Positions 40,436 to 55,106 are shown, counted from the first letter of the stretch. The stretch is DNA of 64,000 nt from Streptomyces sp. NRRL S-118 (GCF_000716335.1 NZ_KL591006.1:89330-153329), one strand, 5' to 3'. Numbers and translations: made by a program. Notes: generated by a model from the letters alone, not told the origin.

Positions 40436-41113
40436 TCAGGGCGACAGGCGCTCGATCCGCCAGGCGCCGCCCTCCCCGGTGTACCGGAGCCGGTCGTGCA
40501 GCCGGTTCTCGTGGCCCTGCCAGAACTCGACCGTCTCCGGGACGACCCGGAACCCGCCCCAGTGCGGCGGCACCGGGACCTGCTCGCCCTCCGGGTAGCG
40601 CGCCGCGAGCTCCTCGTACCGGGCCAGCAGCTCCGCCCGCGAGGCGATCACCGACGACTGTTCGCTGGCCCAGGCGCCCAGCTGCGAGCCGTGCGGGCGG
40701 GTGCGGAAGTACGCCGCGGTCTCGTCGCGGCCGACGCGCTCGGCGAGGCCCGTGACGATGACCTGGCGCGCCACCGGGTGCCACGGGAAGAGCAGCGAGA
40801 CGTACGGGTTGGTCTCCAGCTCCATGCCCTTGCGGGAGCCGTAATTGGTGAAGAAGACGAATCCCCGCTCGTCGTAGTGCTTCAGCAGCACCGTGCGCGA
40901 GGAGGGCCGGCCGTCGGGGGAGGCCGTCGAGACGACCATGGCGTTCGGCTCGTGGATCACGCCGCCGGCCGCGACTTCCTTGAACCAGCGCGCGAACTGC
41001 TCCATCGGCTCGGCCGCGAGGTCCGCCTTCCGGAACAACGGCGTGCGGTACTGCTCGCGCATGTCGGCGGGATCGAGAGCTGCTGGGTCGAGAGCGTCTG
41101 TCACGAGGGCCAT
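40436..41113 (-). CDS. pdxH: Pyridoxamine/pyridoxine 5'-phosphate oxidase
   Basis: 225 aa from ATG 41113. FMN-binding split-barrel with the full PdxH signature: [27 protein letters not shown] (~75-101), [12 protein letters not shown], and the C-terminal [29 protein letters not shown] (~185-213). It makes pyridoxal phosphate, needed by serC and many others. It stands divergent from the citrate synthase gene across a 253-bp intergenic region. Confidence 0.95.
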   Translation of the reverse strand: MALVTDALDPAALDPADMREQYRTPLFRKADLAAEPMEQFARWFKEVAAGGVIHEPNAMVVSTASPDGRPSSRTVLLKHYDERGFVFFTNYGSRKGMELETNPYVSLLFPWHPVARQVIVTGLAERVGRDETAAYFRTRPHGSQLGAWASEQSSVIASRAELLARYEELAARYPEGEQVPVPPHWGGFRVVPETVEFWQGHENRLHDRLRYTGEGGAWRIERLSP

Positions 41114-41366
41114 CCTGCCGTAGCACCCCAGTTTTCCCGGCACGGAGTGCCACTAATCCTCCCTGACCGGTTCGGCGCAGTGTGCCGGATGTCACGCTTC
41201 CCCGCATCGGGGGAACCCGACAGACTCATGCGCTGGGTCACTGTTCCCTCCCTACGACGGTGGCGGGATGACCACCGGCCGTACGGGGCATCACCGCACC
41301 ACCCGAAGTACCGGAACGACACCGGAAGACACCCGACCTGTCGCACACCTCACGAGGAGCCGCCTG

Positions 41367-42467
41367 ATGTCCGACTTCGTACCCGGACTCGAAGGAGTCG
41401 TCGCGTTCGAGACGGAGATCGCCGAACCGGACAAGGAAGGCGGCGCGCTGCGGTACCGCGGCGTCGACATCGAGGAACTGGTCGGTCACGTCTCCTTCGG
41501 CAACGTGTGGGGCCTGCTGGTCGACGGCGCGTTCAACCCCGGACTGCCGCCCGCCGAGCCGTTCCCGATCCCGGTGCACTCCGGTGACATCCGCGTCGAC
41601 GTCCAGTCCGCGCTGGCCATGCTCGCCCCGGTGTGGGGCCTGCGGCCGCTGCTCGACATCGACGTCGAGCAGGCCCGCGACGACCTGGCCCGCGCCGCGG
41701 TGATGGCGCTGTCGTACGTCGCCCAGTCGGCGCGCGGGCAGGGCCTGCCGATGGTGCCGCAGAGCGAGATCGACAAGGCCCAGTCCGTCGTCGAGCGGTT
41801 CATGATCCGCTGGCGCGGCGAGCCGGACCCCAAGCACGTCAAGGCCGTCGACGCGTACTGGACGTCCGCCGCCGAGCACGGCATGAACGCCTCCACCTTC
41901 ACCGCCCGCGTCATCGCCTCCACGGGCGCCGACGTCGCCGCCGCGCTGTCCGGCGCGGTCGGCGCCATGTCGGGCCCGCTGCACGGCGGCGCGCCGTCCC
42001 GCGTGCTGGGCATGATCGAGGAGATCGAGCGCACCGGTGACGCCACCGCGTACGTCAAGCAGGCCCTGGACAAGGGCGAGCGCCTGATGGGCTTCGGCCA
42101 CCGCGTCTACCGCGCCGAGGACCCGCGCGCCCGCGTCCTGCGCCGCACCGCCAAGGAGCTCGGCGCGCCGCGCTTCGAGGTGGCGGAGGCCCTGGAGAAG
42201 GCCGCCCTGGAGGAGCTGCACGCCCGTCGCCCGGACCGCGTCCTGGCGACGAACGTCGAGTTCTGGGCGGCGATCGTGCTGGACTTCGCGGAGGTCCCGG
42301 CACACATGTTCACCTCCATGTTCACCTGCGCCCGCACGGCCGGCTGGAGCGCCCACATCCTGGAGCAGAAGCGCACCGGCCGCCTGGTCCGCCCCTCGGC
42401 CCGCTACGTGGGCCCCGGCTCGCGCAGCCCGCGCGAGATCGCCGGCTACGAGGACATCGCCGGCTGA
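41367..42467 (+). CDS. Citrate synthase (second, type II-like)
   Basis: 366 aa from ATG 41367 (GAGGAG upstream). Catalytic triad visible: H206 in GPLHGGAPSRV, H245 in MGFGHRVYRAEDPR and D306 in VLDFAEVPAHMF. It lacks the N-terminal NADH-sensitive extension of the large type. Streptomyces carry a main citrate synthase elsewhere and this shorter one next to pdxH, so it may be a 2-methylcitrate-capable isozyme; not decidable here. A 64-nt palindrome ends the transcript. Confidence 0.92.
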   Translation: MSDFVPGLEGVVAFETEIAEPDKEGGALRYRGVDIEELVGHVSFGNVWGLLVDGAFNPGLPPAEPFPIPVHSGDIRVDVQSALAMLAPVWGLRPLLDIDVEQARDDLARAAVMALSYVAQSARGQGLPMVPQSEIDKAQSVVERFMIRWRGEPDPKHVKAVDAYWTSAAEHGMNASTFTARVIASTGADVAAALSGAVGAMSGPLHGGAPSRVLGMIEEIERTGDATAYVKQALDKGERLMGFGHRVYRAEDPRARVLRRTAKELGAPRFEVAEALEKAALEELHARRPDRVLATNVEFWAAIVLDFAEVPAHMFTSMFTCARTAGWSAHILEQKRTGRLVRPSARYVGPGSRSPREIAGYEDIAG

Positions 42468-42475
42468 CGCCCGGA

Positions 42476-42539
42476 CCGCCGGACACGGGAACGGCGCCGC
42501 ACCCCGCGCGGGGTGCGGCGCCGTTCCCGTGTCCGGCGG
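42476..42539. terminator. 64-nt perfect palindrome, bidirectional terminator
   Basis: Two 32-bp arms meet without a loop (centre CCGC/GCGG at 42507/42508). It lies 9 nt after the citrate synthase stop and 14 nt from the convergent tetR stop, so it can end both transcripts. The length and perfection are unusual. Confidence 0.85.
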
Positions 42540-42552
42540 CGGGGGTGACGGC

Positions 42553-43164
42553 TCAGCCCAGCGACTCGTCCAGCAGCGCCGCCCACTGCGCCACCACCCG
42601 GTCGCGCCGGGTGCGGTCGTCGGTGAGCAGGTTCGCCAGGCCGAGGCCGCGGGCCATGTCCAGCAGGCCCTGCACGGTTTCACGGACGCCCGGACGGGAC
42701 TCGTCGGCGCCGAGCAGCTCCACCGCGATGCGGTGGGTCTCCCGGCCGACGCGCGCCTCCAGCTCGGTCACCCGGGGCCGCAGCTGCTCCTCGTTCGACG
42801 CGGCCACCCACAGGTGCAGCGCCGCCCGGAACAGCGGGCCCGTGTAGAGGTCGACCAGGGCCGCGACGACCGCCGCGCGGCTCTGCACGGGCAGGGCGCG
42901 CAGGGCCTGGGAGCGTTCCTCGGCGACGTACTCGACCGCCGCCGTGAACAGGTCCTCCCGGGTCGGGAAGTGGTGCTGCGCGGCGCCGCGCGACACCCCG
43001 GCGCGCTCGGCGACGACCGAGACCGTCGAGCCCGCCCAGCCGCGTTCCGCGAGGCAGGCCACGGCCGCCTCCAGCAGCCGCTGCCGGGTGGCCCGGCTGC
43101 GGTCCTGCTTCGGCGCCTTCGCGGCCGCGGCCCGCGCCGCGGCCGTCGAGGTCACAACACCCAT
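42553..43164 (-). CDS. TetR-family regulator of the carboxylase operon
   Basis: 203 aa from ATG 43164, overlapping the hydratase stop by 13 nt. TetR N-terminal helix-turn-helix (~20-66: RATRQRLLEAAVACLAERGWAGSTVSVVAERAGVSRGAAQHHFPTREDLF). The GAAQHHF form of the recognition helix occurs in AtuR/PsrA-like acyl-CoA-responsive repressors. Last gene of the operon, so it likely represses its own operon, with the AAGCAAGC palindrome at 52675 as the candidate site and an acyl-CoA as the inducer. Confidence 0.9.
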   Translation of the reverse strand: MGVVTSTAAARAAAAKAPKQDRSRATRQRLLEAAVACLAERGWAGSTVSVVAERAGVSRGAAQHHFPTREDLFTAAVEYVAEERSQALRALPVQSRAAVVAALVDLYTGPLFRAALHLWVAASNEEQLRPRVTELEARVGRETHRIAVELLGADESRPGVRETVQGLLDMARGLGLANLLTDDRTRRDRVVAQWAALLDESLG

Positions 43165-43889
43165 GCAGCGTCCCGTCGCTCCAGAAAGGCGGTCATCCCC
43201 TCGCGGGCCTCCGCCGAGGCGAAGAGCGAGGCCGAGCGCTGGACGAGGTCCTCCGCGTCGCGCTCGAAGGTTTCCAGCACCCTAGCCGTGACCAGCCGCT
43301 TGGCCTCCGCCAGCCCCTGGGGCGACCCCTTGCGCAGCCCGTCCAGCACGGGCGCCAGAGCCGTGTCGACGTCGTCGCCGACCACCGTGACCAGCCCGAT
43401 CCGGGCCGCCTCCGCCGCGTCGAACCGCTCACCGGTCAGGTAGTAGCGGCCCGCCCCGCGCGCGTCGAGGCGCGGCAGCAGGGTCAGCGAGATCACCGAG
43501 GGGGCCACGCCGATCCGGGCCTCGGTGAGCGCGAAGTCCGCGCCCTCCTGGGCCGCCACGATGTCGCACGCCCCGACGAGCCCCAGGCCGCCGGCCCGGA
43601 CCTGCCCGGTCACCCGCGCCACCACCGGCTTGGGCAGTTCCACGACGGCCCGCAGCAGCGCCACGAAGGTGTACGGGCTGGGCGGTGCCTTCAGGTCCGC
43701 CCCCGCGCTGAACGTCGGCCCGGTGTGCGTGAGCACCACGGCGCGCACCGCCGGGTCCTTGCCGCAGCCGTCCAGCGCCTCGGCCAGCTCCCCGACGAGC
43801 CGCGCCGACAGGGCGTTGCGGTTGTCGGGGGAATCCAGCGTCAGGGTGGTGATGCCGCGCTCGTGCGCGGTGGTGACGAGGCCGGTCAT
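43152..43889 (-). CDS. Enoyl-CoA hydratase family protein
   Basis: 245 aa from ATG 43889, overlapping the ligase stop (ATGA). Crotonase fold with TFSAGADLKAP (~60-70) and VRAGGLGLVGACDIVAA (~96-112). At the second catalytic position the usual GxxPxxGG motif reads IGVAPSVISLTLLPRL, with no Glu or Asp, as in LiuC/AtuE-like hydratases of branched acyl-CoAs. It should hydrate the carboxylated enoyl-CoA made by the carboxylase of this operon, by analogy with 3-methylglutaconyl-CoA hydratase. Confidence 0.88.
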   Translation of the reverse strand: MTGLVTTAHERGITTLTLDSPDNRNALSARLVGELAEALDGCGKDPAVRAVVLTHTGPTFSAGADLKAPPSPYTFVALLRAVVELPKPVVARVTGQVRAGGLGLVGACDIVAAQEGADFALTEARIGVAPSVISLTLLPRLDARGAGRYYLTGERFDAAEAARIGLVTVVGDDVDTALAPVLDGLRKGSPQGLAEAKRLVTARVLETFERDAEDLVQRSASLFASAEAREGMTAFLERRDAAWVL

Positions 43890-45463
43890 GCGCCCTCCCG
43901 CTCCCTCAGTTCCCGCCGGAGGATCTTCCCCGAGGCTGCCCTGGGCACACCGCCGATGAACTCCACGCGCCGGATCTTCTTGTACGGGGCGACCTTCCCG
44001 GCCACGAAGGCCATGATGTCGTCGCCGCTCAGGCCGGTCGCGTCGGGCTGCCGTACGACGTACGCCTTGGGGACCTCGTTGCCGTCCTCGTCGTACACGC
44101 CGATCACCGCCGCGTCGGCGATGCCGTCGTGGGTCAGCAGCACGGCCTCCAGTTCGGCGGGGGCCACCTGGAACCCCTTGTACTTGATCAGTTCCTTGAC
44201 CCGGTCGACGACGAACAGCCAGCCGTCGGCGTCGGTGTACCCGATGTCCCCGGTGTGCAGCCAGCCGTCCGGGTCGATCATCGCGGCGGTCTCCGAGGGG
44301 CGCCCCAGGTAGCCCTTCATCATCTGCGGCCCCCGGATGAGGATCTCGCCCTCCTGCCCCACGCCGAGGTCCTTGCCGGGCTGGTCGAGGGAGACGATCC
44401 GCATGTCCGTGCCCGGCAGCAGCTTGCCGACCGTGCCCGCCGGGGGGTCCTCGGCGGACAGCGGCACCACGTGCGTGCCGGGTGACAGCTCCGTCATCCC
44501 GTACGCCTGCCGCACCGGGGGCAGGCCGAGCCGCGCCGAGCACGCGCGGGCGAGGTGCGCGTCGAGCGGGGCGGCGGCGCTGACGATGTACTCCAGCGAC
44601 GACAGGTCGTAACGGGCGACCGCCGGGTGTTTGGCGAGGGCCAGCACGATCGGCGGGGCGACGAACAGGCCGTTGATGCGGTGCTTCTCGATGGCCCCGA
44701 GGAACTGGTCGAGTTCGAAGCGCGGCAGCACGACGACGGTGGCCCCCAGCCGCAGCGGGGCGTTCATCAGCGCGGTGAGGCCGTAGATGTGGAAGAACGG
44801 CAGCACGGCGAGGATCCGGTCGCCCGGCCCCATCCGGATCAGCGGTTCGAGCTGGGCCAGGTTGGTGGCGATGGAGCGGTGCGTGAGCATGACGCCCTTG
44901 GGGACGCCGGTGGTGCCGGAGGAGTACGGCAGGACCGCGACGTCCTCGTCCGGGTCGATGGCGACGGCAGGCCCGGGCGCGGCCGGGCCGAGCATGTCGA
45001 GGATCGAGCGGTGGCCGTCGGCCTGGTCGCAGACGAAGATCTCCCGCACTCCGCCGACCAGTTCGGCGGCCCTTCGCGCCACCTCCAGCAGCGGCGAGAC
45101 GGTGACGATCCAGCGGGCGGAGGAGTCGCGCAGCTGCTTGGCGAACTCCTCCGCCGTGGACAGCGGGTGGACGGTGGTGACGGCGGCGCCGGCGCGCGTC
45201 GCCGCGTAGAAGACGGCCGGGTAGACCACGGTGTTCGGGCTGTGCAGCGCCAGCACGTCCCCCTTGCGCAGCCCCGCCCCGGCGAGCGCGCCGGCGATGC
45301 GGCGGTGGTAGGTGTCGAGCTGGGTGTACGTGACGGTCAGCTCGCCGGCCCCGTCCACGAGGGCGACGGCGTCGCCGTAGGTGTCGGCCGCACGGCCCAG
45401 TACGGCGTCGTGGATGGGCAGGGAGAGGGCCGGGACGTCCGCGTACTCGCTGTGGAACACCAT
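43886..45463 (-). CDS. AMP-forming CoA ligase (4-coumarate--CoA ligase-like)
   Basis: 525 aa from ATG 45463. ANL motifs: P-loop YSSGTTGVPKGVMLTH (~186-201), A5 QAYGMTELSPGT (~320-331), A8 GWLFVVDRVKELIKYKGFQVAP (~413-434) and catalytic Lys in PRAASGKILRREL at the C-terminus. Activates the substrate acid of this operon. Two GTAC-rich dyads lie between it and the upstream dehydrogenase. Confidence 0.92.
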   Translation of the reverse strand: MVFHSEYADVPALSLPIHDAVLGRAADTYGDAVALVDGAGELTVTYTQLDTYHRRIAGALAGAGLRKGDVLALHSPNTVVYPAVFYAATRAGAAVTTVHPLSTAEEFAKQLRDSSARWIVTVSPLLEVARRAAELVGGVREIFVCDQADGHRSILDMLGPAAPGPAVAIDPDEDVAVLPYSSGTTGVPKGVMLTHRSIATNLAQLEPLIRMGPGDRILAVLPFFHIYGLTALMNAPLRLGATVVVLPRFELDQFLGAIEKHRINGLFVAPPIVLALAKHPAVARYDLSSLEYIVSAAAPLDAHLARACSARLGLPPVRQAYGMTELSPGTHVVPLSAEDPPAGTVGKLLPGTDMRIVSLDQPGKDLGVGQEGEILIRGPQMMKGYLGRPSETAAMIDPDGWLHTGDIGYTDADGWLFVVDRVKELIKYKGFQVAPAELEAVLLTHDGIADAAVIGVYDEDGNEVPKAYVVRQPDATGLSGDDIMAFVAGKVAPYKKIRRVEFIGGVPRAASGKILRRELREREGA

Positions 45464-45477
45464 TGACGGCTCCTGTC

Positions 45478-45491
45478 GGTACGGCGGTACC
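45478..45491. promoter_or_regulatory. GGTAC-N4-GTACC dyad
   Basis: Perfect inverted repeat in the 42-bp gap before the CoA ligase, 15 bp centre to centre from a second GTAC dyad. Confidence 0.4.
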
Positions 45492-45507
45492 GAGTACGGG
45501 CGTACTC
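45492..45507. promoter_or_regulatory. GAGTAC-N4-GTACTC dyad
   Basis: Perfect 6-bp arms; the right arm runs into the dehydrogenase stop codon. GAGTAC arms resemble those of the DrrAB/TetR operator at 57965-58010. Confidence 0.4.
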
Positions 45508-46648
45508 AGTACGACTTGGGCAGGCCGAGCGTTTGGTGGGACACGTAGTTCAGAATCATTTCCCGGCTGACCGGAGCGATGCGTGCCACCCGGGACGCGG
45601 TGATGAGCGAGGCGAGGCCGAACTCGCGCGTGAGGCCGTTGCCGCCGAGCGTGTGGACGGACCGGTCGACGGCCTTCACGCACGCCTCGGCGGCGGCGTA
45701 CTTGGCCATGTTGGCGGCCTCGCCCGCGCCCGTGTCGTCACCCGCGTCGTACAGGTGGGCCGCCTTCTGCATCATCAGGCGGGCCAGCTCCAGCTCGATG
45801 TGCGCCTGGGCGAGGGGGTGGGCGATGGCCTGGTGGGCGCCGATCGGGGCCTTCCAGACCTGGCGGTCCCTGGCGTAGGCGACGGCCTGCCCGAGCGCGT
45901 ACCGGCCCATGCCGACGGCGAAGGCGGCGGTCATGATGCGTTCGGGGTTGAGCCCGGCGAACAGCTGCAGCAGCCCCGCGTCCTCCTCGCCCACGAGCGC
46001 GTCGGCGGGGAGCCGTACGTCGTCCAGCGTCAGCTCGAACTGCTTCTCGTGGGCGTGCAGTTCCATCTCGATCGGGCGCCGTCCGAAGCCCGGGGCGTCG
46101 CGGGGGACGACGAACAGGCACGGCTTGAGCTTGCCGGTGCGGGCGTCCTCCGTGCGGCCGACGACGAGGGTGGCGTCGGCGATGTCGACGCCGGAGACGA
46201 AGACCTTCCGGCCGGTCAGGGTCCAGCCGTCGTCCGTCCTGCGGGCCGTGGTGGTGATGCGGTGGGAGTTGGAGCCGGCGTCGGGTTCGGTGATGCCGAA
46301 GGCCATCGTGCGGGTGCCGTCGGCCAGGCCCGGCAGCCAGCGGTCCCGCTGCTCGGTGGTGCCGAACCGGGCGATGACCGTGCCGCAGATCGCCGGTGAG
46401 ACCACCATCATCAGCAGCGGGCAGCCGGCCGCGCCCAGCTCCTCCAGCACGATGGACAGTTCGGCCATGCCGCCGCCCCCGCCGCCGTACTCCTCGGGGA
46501 GGTTCACGCCGAGGTAGCCGAGCTTGCCGGCCTCGGCCCACAGGGCGTCGCGGGAGGCGGTGTCGTGGGGGCGGCCGTGGCGCCGGCCGAGGGCGGCGAC
46601 GGCGGTGCGCAGGGCGGACTGCTCTTCGCTCTCGATGACGGTGCTCAT
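45506..46648 (-). CDS. Acyl-CoA dehydrogenase
   Basis: 380 aa from ATG 46648, overlapping the carboxylase alpha stop. Full acyl-CoA dehydrogenase: LGYLGVNLPEEYGGGGGGMAELSIVLEELG (~43-72), MAFGITEPDAGSNSHRITTTA (~114-134), WTLTGRKVFVSG, and C-terminal LGGNGLTREFGLASLITASRVARI. In Liu/Atu-like pathways this enzyme makes the alpha,beta-unsaturated acyl-CoA that is then carboxylated. Confidence 0.93.
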   Translation of the reverse strand: MSTVIESEEQSALRTAVAALGRRHGRPHDTASRDALWAEAGKLGYLGVNLPEEYGGGGGGMAELSIVLEELGAAGCPLLMMVVSPAICGTVIARFGTTEQRDRWLPGLADGTRTMAFGITEPDAGSNSHRITTTARRTDDGWTLTGRKVFVSGVDIADATLVVGRTEDARTGKLKPCLFVVPRDAPGFGRRPIEMELHAHEKQFELTLDDVRLPADALVGEEDAGLLQLFAGLNPERIMTAAFAVGMGRYALGQAVAYARDRQVWKAPIGAHQAIAHPLAQAHIELELARLMMQKAAHLYDAGDDTGAGEAANMAKYAAAEACVKAVDRSVHTLGGNGLTREFGLASLITASRVARIAPVSREMILNYVSHQTLGLPKSY

Positions 46649-48537
46649 TCCTCTGTCTCCTCTTCCACGACGGCGAGCAGGGCACCGACCTCGACCTGGT
46701 GGCCGGGGGCGGCGTGGAGCGCGGCGAGCGTGCCGGAGGCGGGAGCGGTGACCCGGTGCTCCATCTTCATCGCCTCCAGCCAGACGAGCGGCTGCCCGGC
46801 GGCGACCCGGTCGCCGGGCGCCACGTCCGCGACGCGGACGACGGTGCCGGGCATGGGCGCGAGCAGCGAGCCGGGCGCGGTGCGCTCGGCGGGGTCGGTG
46901 AACCGGGGGTGTTCGGCCAGCCGGTGTGCGGTGCCCGGCGTGGTCACGTGGACGGTGCCGTCGCCGTACGCGGCGACCTCCCAGGCCCGTACGACGCCGT
47001 CGTCGGCGAGGCGGACGAGCTCGGGCGTCACGTCGACCACGTGCAGGTGCGGGTGGGACACGACGGTCCACCCGCCGCCGCGGGTGGACCGGTAGCGGAC
47101 CTCGTGCCCGCCGTACCGGGCGCTCTGCGGCTGCGACGGCACGTTGCGGAAACCGCCGAAGCGGCCGCCGCGGCGTGCGGCGGCCGCGAGCGCGGCGGCG
47201 ACGGCCGCCTCGGCCTCGCCGGGTGCGGGCGCGGTCAGCCCGTCGAGGTTCCGCTCGTAGAAGCCGGTGTCGAGCCGCCCGGCGGTGAAGTCGGGGTGCC
47301 GCAGCGACCGTACGAGCAGCTCCCGGTTGGTGACGGGCCCGTGCACCCGTGCCCGCGCGAGGGCGTGCGCCAGTTTCCGTACGGCTTCGTCCCGGGTGGG
47401 CGCGTGGGCGATCACCTTGGCGAGCATGGCGTCGTAGTGGACGCCGATGGTGTCGCCGGCGGCGTACCCGGCGTCGACCCGGAGCCCGGCGGGCAGCTCC
47501 AGGGCGTGCAGGACCCCCGTCTGGGGTGACCAGTCGCGGGCCGGGTCCTCCGCGTAGAGGCGTGCCTCCACGGCGTGGCCGGAGGCGGCCGGGGGTGCGG
47601 GCGGCAGTGCGGCGCCCTCGGCGACCCGGAGCTGGAGGGCCACCAGGTCCAGCCCGAAGACCGCTTCGGTGACGGGGTGCTCCACCTGGAGGCGGGTGTT
47701 CATCTCCAGGAAGTACGCCCGGTCGCCGGCGACCAGGAACTCGACGGTGCCCGCGCCCACGTATCCCACCGCCGTGGCGGCGGCCACGGCCGCGGTGTGC
47801 AGCGTCTCGCGCAGGGCCGGGGCCAGGCCGGGGGCCGGGGCCTCCTCGACGACCTTCTGGTGGCGCCGCTGGAGCGAGCAGTCCCGGGTGCCCAGCGCCC
47901 ACACCGTGCCGTGCGCGTCGGCGAGGACCTGGACCTCGACGTGGCGGCCCCGCTCGACGTACGGCTCCGCGAACACCTCGCCGTCGCCGAACGCGGAGCG
48001 CGCCTCGGCCGTCGCCGCCGCCAGTTCGCCGGGCAGCGCGGCCAGGTCCCGTACGACCCGCATGCCCCGCCCGCCGCCGCCCGCCGCCGCCTTCAGCAGC
48101 AGGGGCAGGTCGGACGGGGTGGCCGTGGCGGGGTCGACGGGGTCCAGCAGGGGGACGCCCGCCGCCGCCATCAGCTCCTTGGCCCGCGTCTTGGACGCCA
48201 TCGCCTCGATCGCCTTGGGCGGTGGCCCGATCCAGGTGAGCCCGGCGTCGGTGACGGCCCGCGCGAAGTCGGCGTTCTCGGACAGGAAGCCGTACCCGGG
48301 GTGCACCGCGTCCGCGCCCGCGGCGAGCGCGGCCCGCACGATCAGGTCGCCGCGCAGGTAGGTGTCGGCGGGCGCGGCGCCCGGGAGCCGTACGGCCGCG
48401 TCGGCCTCGCGGACGTGCAGGGCGCCCGCGTCGGGGTCGGAGTGCACCGCCACCGTGTCGATGCCGAGCGACCGGCAGGTGCGGAAGACGCGGCAGGCGA
48501 TCTCGGCCCGGTTGGCGACAAGGACGGAAGTGATCAT
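46645..48537 (-). CDS. Acyl-CoA carboxylase alpha subunit (biotin carboxylase + BCCP)
   Basis: 630 aa from ATG 48537. Biotin-carboxylase domains (~1-445: VLVANRAEIACRVFRTCRSLGIDTVAVHSDPD, ATP-grasp KAAAGGGGRGMRVV, HVEVQVLADAHG) and a C-terminal biotin carboxyl carrier domain with the biotinylated Lys in EAMKMEH at K591. It carries ATP-dependent carboxylation of biotin for the beta subunit at 48548. The pairing is the two-chain MCC/PCC/GCC type. Confidence 0.95.
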   Translation of the reverse strand: MITSVLVANRAEIACRVFRTCRSLGIDTVAVHSDPDAGALHVREADAAVRLPGAAPADTYLRGDLIVRAALAAGADAVHPGYGFLSENADFARAVTDAGLTWIGPPPKAIEAMASKTRAKELMAAAGVPLLDPVDPATATPSDLPLLLKAAAGGGGRGMRVVRDLAALPGELAAATAEARSAFGDGEVFAEPYVERGRHVEVQVLADAHGTVWALGTRDCSLQRRHQKVVEEAPAPGLAPALRETLHTAAVAAATAVGYVGAGTVEFLVAGDRAYFLEMNTRLQVEHPVTEAVFGLDLVALQLRVAEGAALPPAPPAASGHAVEARLYAEDPARDWSPQTGVLHALELPAGLRVDAGYAAGDTIGVHYDAMLAKVIAHAPTRDEAVRKLAHALARARVHGPVTNRELLVRSLRHPDFTAGRLDTGFYERNLDGLTAPAPGEAEAAVAAALAAAARRGGRFGGFRNVPSQPQSARYGGHEVRYRSTRGGGWTVVSHPHLHVVDVTPELVRLADDGVVRAWEVAAYGDGTVHVTTPGTAHRLAEHPRFTDPAERTAPGSLLAPMPGTVVRVADVAPGDRVAAGQPLVWLEAMKMEHRVTAPASGTLAALHAAPGHQVEVGALLAVVEEETEE

Positions 48538-48547
48538 GGAAGGGTCC

Positions 48548-50142
48548 TCACATCCGGAAGACGCCGAAGCCGCCGCGCGCGCCTTCGACCGGGGCGGTGT
48601 GGATCGCCGAGAGGCACAGGCCGAGGACGGTGCGGGTGTCGCGCGGGTCGATGACCCCGTCGTCGTACAGCCGCCCCGACAGGAACACCGGCAGCGACTC
48701 GGCCTCGATCTGCTGCTCGACCATGGCGCGCAGCGCGGCGTCGCCCTCCTCGTCGTACGGCTGCCCCTTGGCGGCGGCCGAGGCGCGGGCGACGATCGAC
48801 AGGACGCCGGCGAGCTGCTGCGGGCCCATGACGGCGGACTTGGCGCCGGGCCAGGCGAACAGGAAGCGCGGGTCGTAGGCCCGGCCGCACATGCCGTAGT
48901 GGCCGGCGCCGTACGAGGCGCCCATGAGCACGGACAGGTGCGGCACCTTCGAGTTGGACACCGCGTTGATCATCATCGCGCCGTGCTTGATGATGCCGCC
49001 CTGTTCGTACTCCCTGCCGACCATGTAGCCGGTGGTGTTGTGCAGGAACAGCAGCGGGATGTCCCGCTGGTTCGCCAGCTGGATGAACTGGGCGGCCTTC
49101 TGCGACTCGGCGGAGAACAGCACCCCTTGGGCGTTGGCGAGGATCCCGACCGGATAGCCGTGCAGGCGCGCCCAGCCCGTCGCGAGGGACGGCCCGTACA
49201 GCGGCTTGAACTCGTCGAAGTCCGAGCCGTCGACGATCCGGGCGACGACCTCGCGCGGGTCGAAGGGGGTCCGCAGGTCACCGGGGACGATCCCGAGGAG
49301 CTCCTCCGGGTCGTACTTCGGTGGTTCGGCGGGGCCCGGATCAGGGTGCGCCTTGCGGTGGTTGAGGCGGGCGACGATCCTCCGGGCCTGGCGCAGCGCG
49401 TCGGCCTCGTCGAGCGCGTAGTGGTCGGCGAGCCCGGACACGCGCGCGTGCATCTCGGCGCCGCCGAGCGACTCGTCGTCGCTCTCCTCGCCGGTGGCCA
49501 TCCTCACCAGCGGCGGTCCGCCGAGGAAGACCTTCGACCGCTCCTTGATCATCACGGTGTGGTCGGACATGCCCGGGACGTACGCCCCGCCCGCCGTGGA
49601 GTTGCCGAAGACCACGGCGATCGTGGGGATCCCGGCGGCGGACAGCCGGGTGAGGTCGCGGAACAGCGCCCCGCCGGGGATGAAGATCTCCTTCTGCGAG
49701 GGCAGGTCGGCACCGCCGGACTCGACCAGGCTGATGCAGGGCAGCCGGTTGGCGTACGCGATCTCGTTGGCGCGCAGGGCCTTCTTCAGCGTCCAGGGGT
49801 TGGAGGCGCCGCCGCGCACGGTGGGGTCGTTGGCGGTGATCAGGCATTCGACGCCCTCGACGACGCCGATGCCGGTGACGAGCGACGCGCCGACCGGGTA
49901 GTCGCTGCCCCAGGCGGCGAGCGGCGACAGCTCCAGGAACGGCGCGTCGGGGTCGAGGAGCAGTTCGATGCGCTCGCGGGCGAGCAGCTTGCCGCGCCCG
50001 CGGTGGCGGTCGGTGTACTTCGCGCCACCGCCCGCCAGGGCCTTGGCGTGTTCGGCGTCGAGCGCGGCGAGCTTGGCGAGCATGGCCTCGCGGTGGGCCG
50101 CGTAGTCGGCGCCGGCGGTGTCGAGGGCCGAGGCGAGCACGG

Positions 50143-50146
<4 letters not shown>
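48548..50146 (-). CDS. Acyl-CoA carboxylase beta subunit (carboxyltransferase)
   Basis: 532 aa from GTG 50146, preceded by GGAGG and overlapping the AtuA stop. N- and C-carboxyltransferase domains: GIGVVEGVECLITANDPTVRGGASNPWTLKKALRANEIA, SLVESGGADLPSQKEIFIPGG, FGNSTAGGAYVPGMSDHTVM (oxyanion), and MMINAVSNSKVPHLSVLMGASYGAGHYGMCGRAYDPRFLFAWP. It most resembles methylcrotonyl/geranyl-CoA carboxylase beta chains, which carboxylate a gamma-methyl of an enoyl-CoA. The true acyl substrate is unknown. Confidence 0.94.
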
Positions 50147-55106
<4,960 letters not shown>

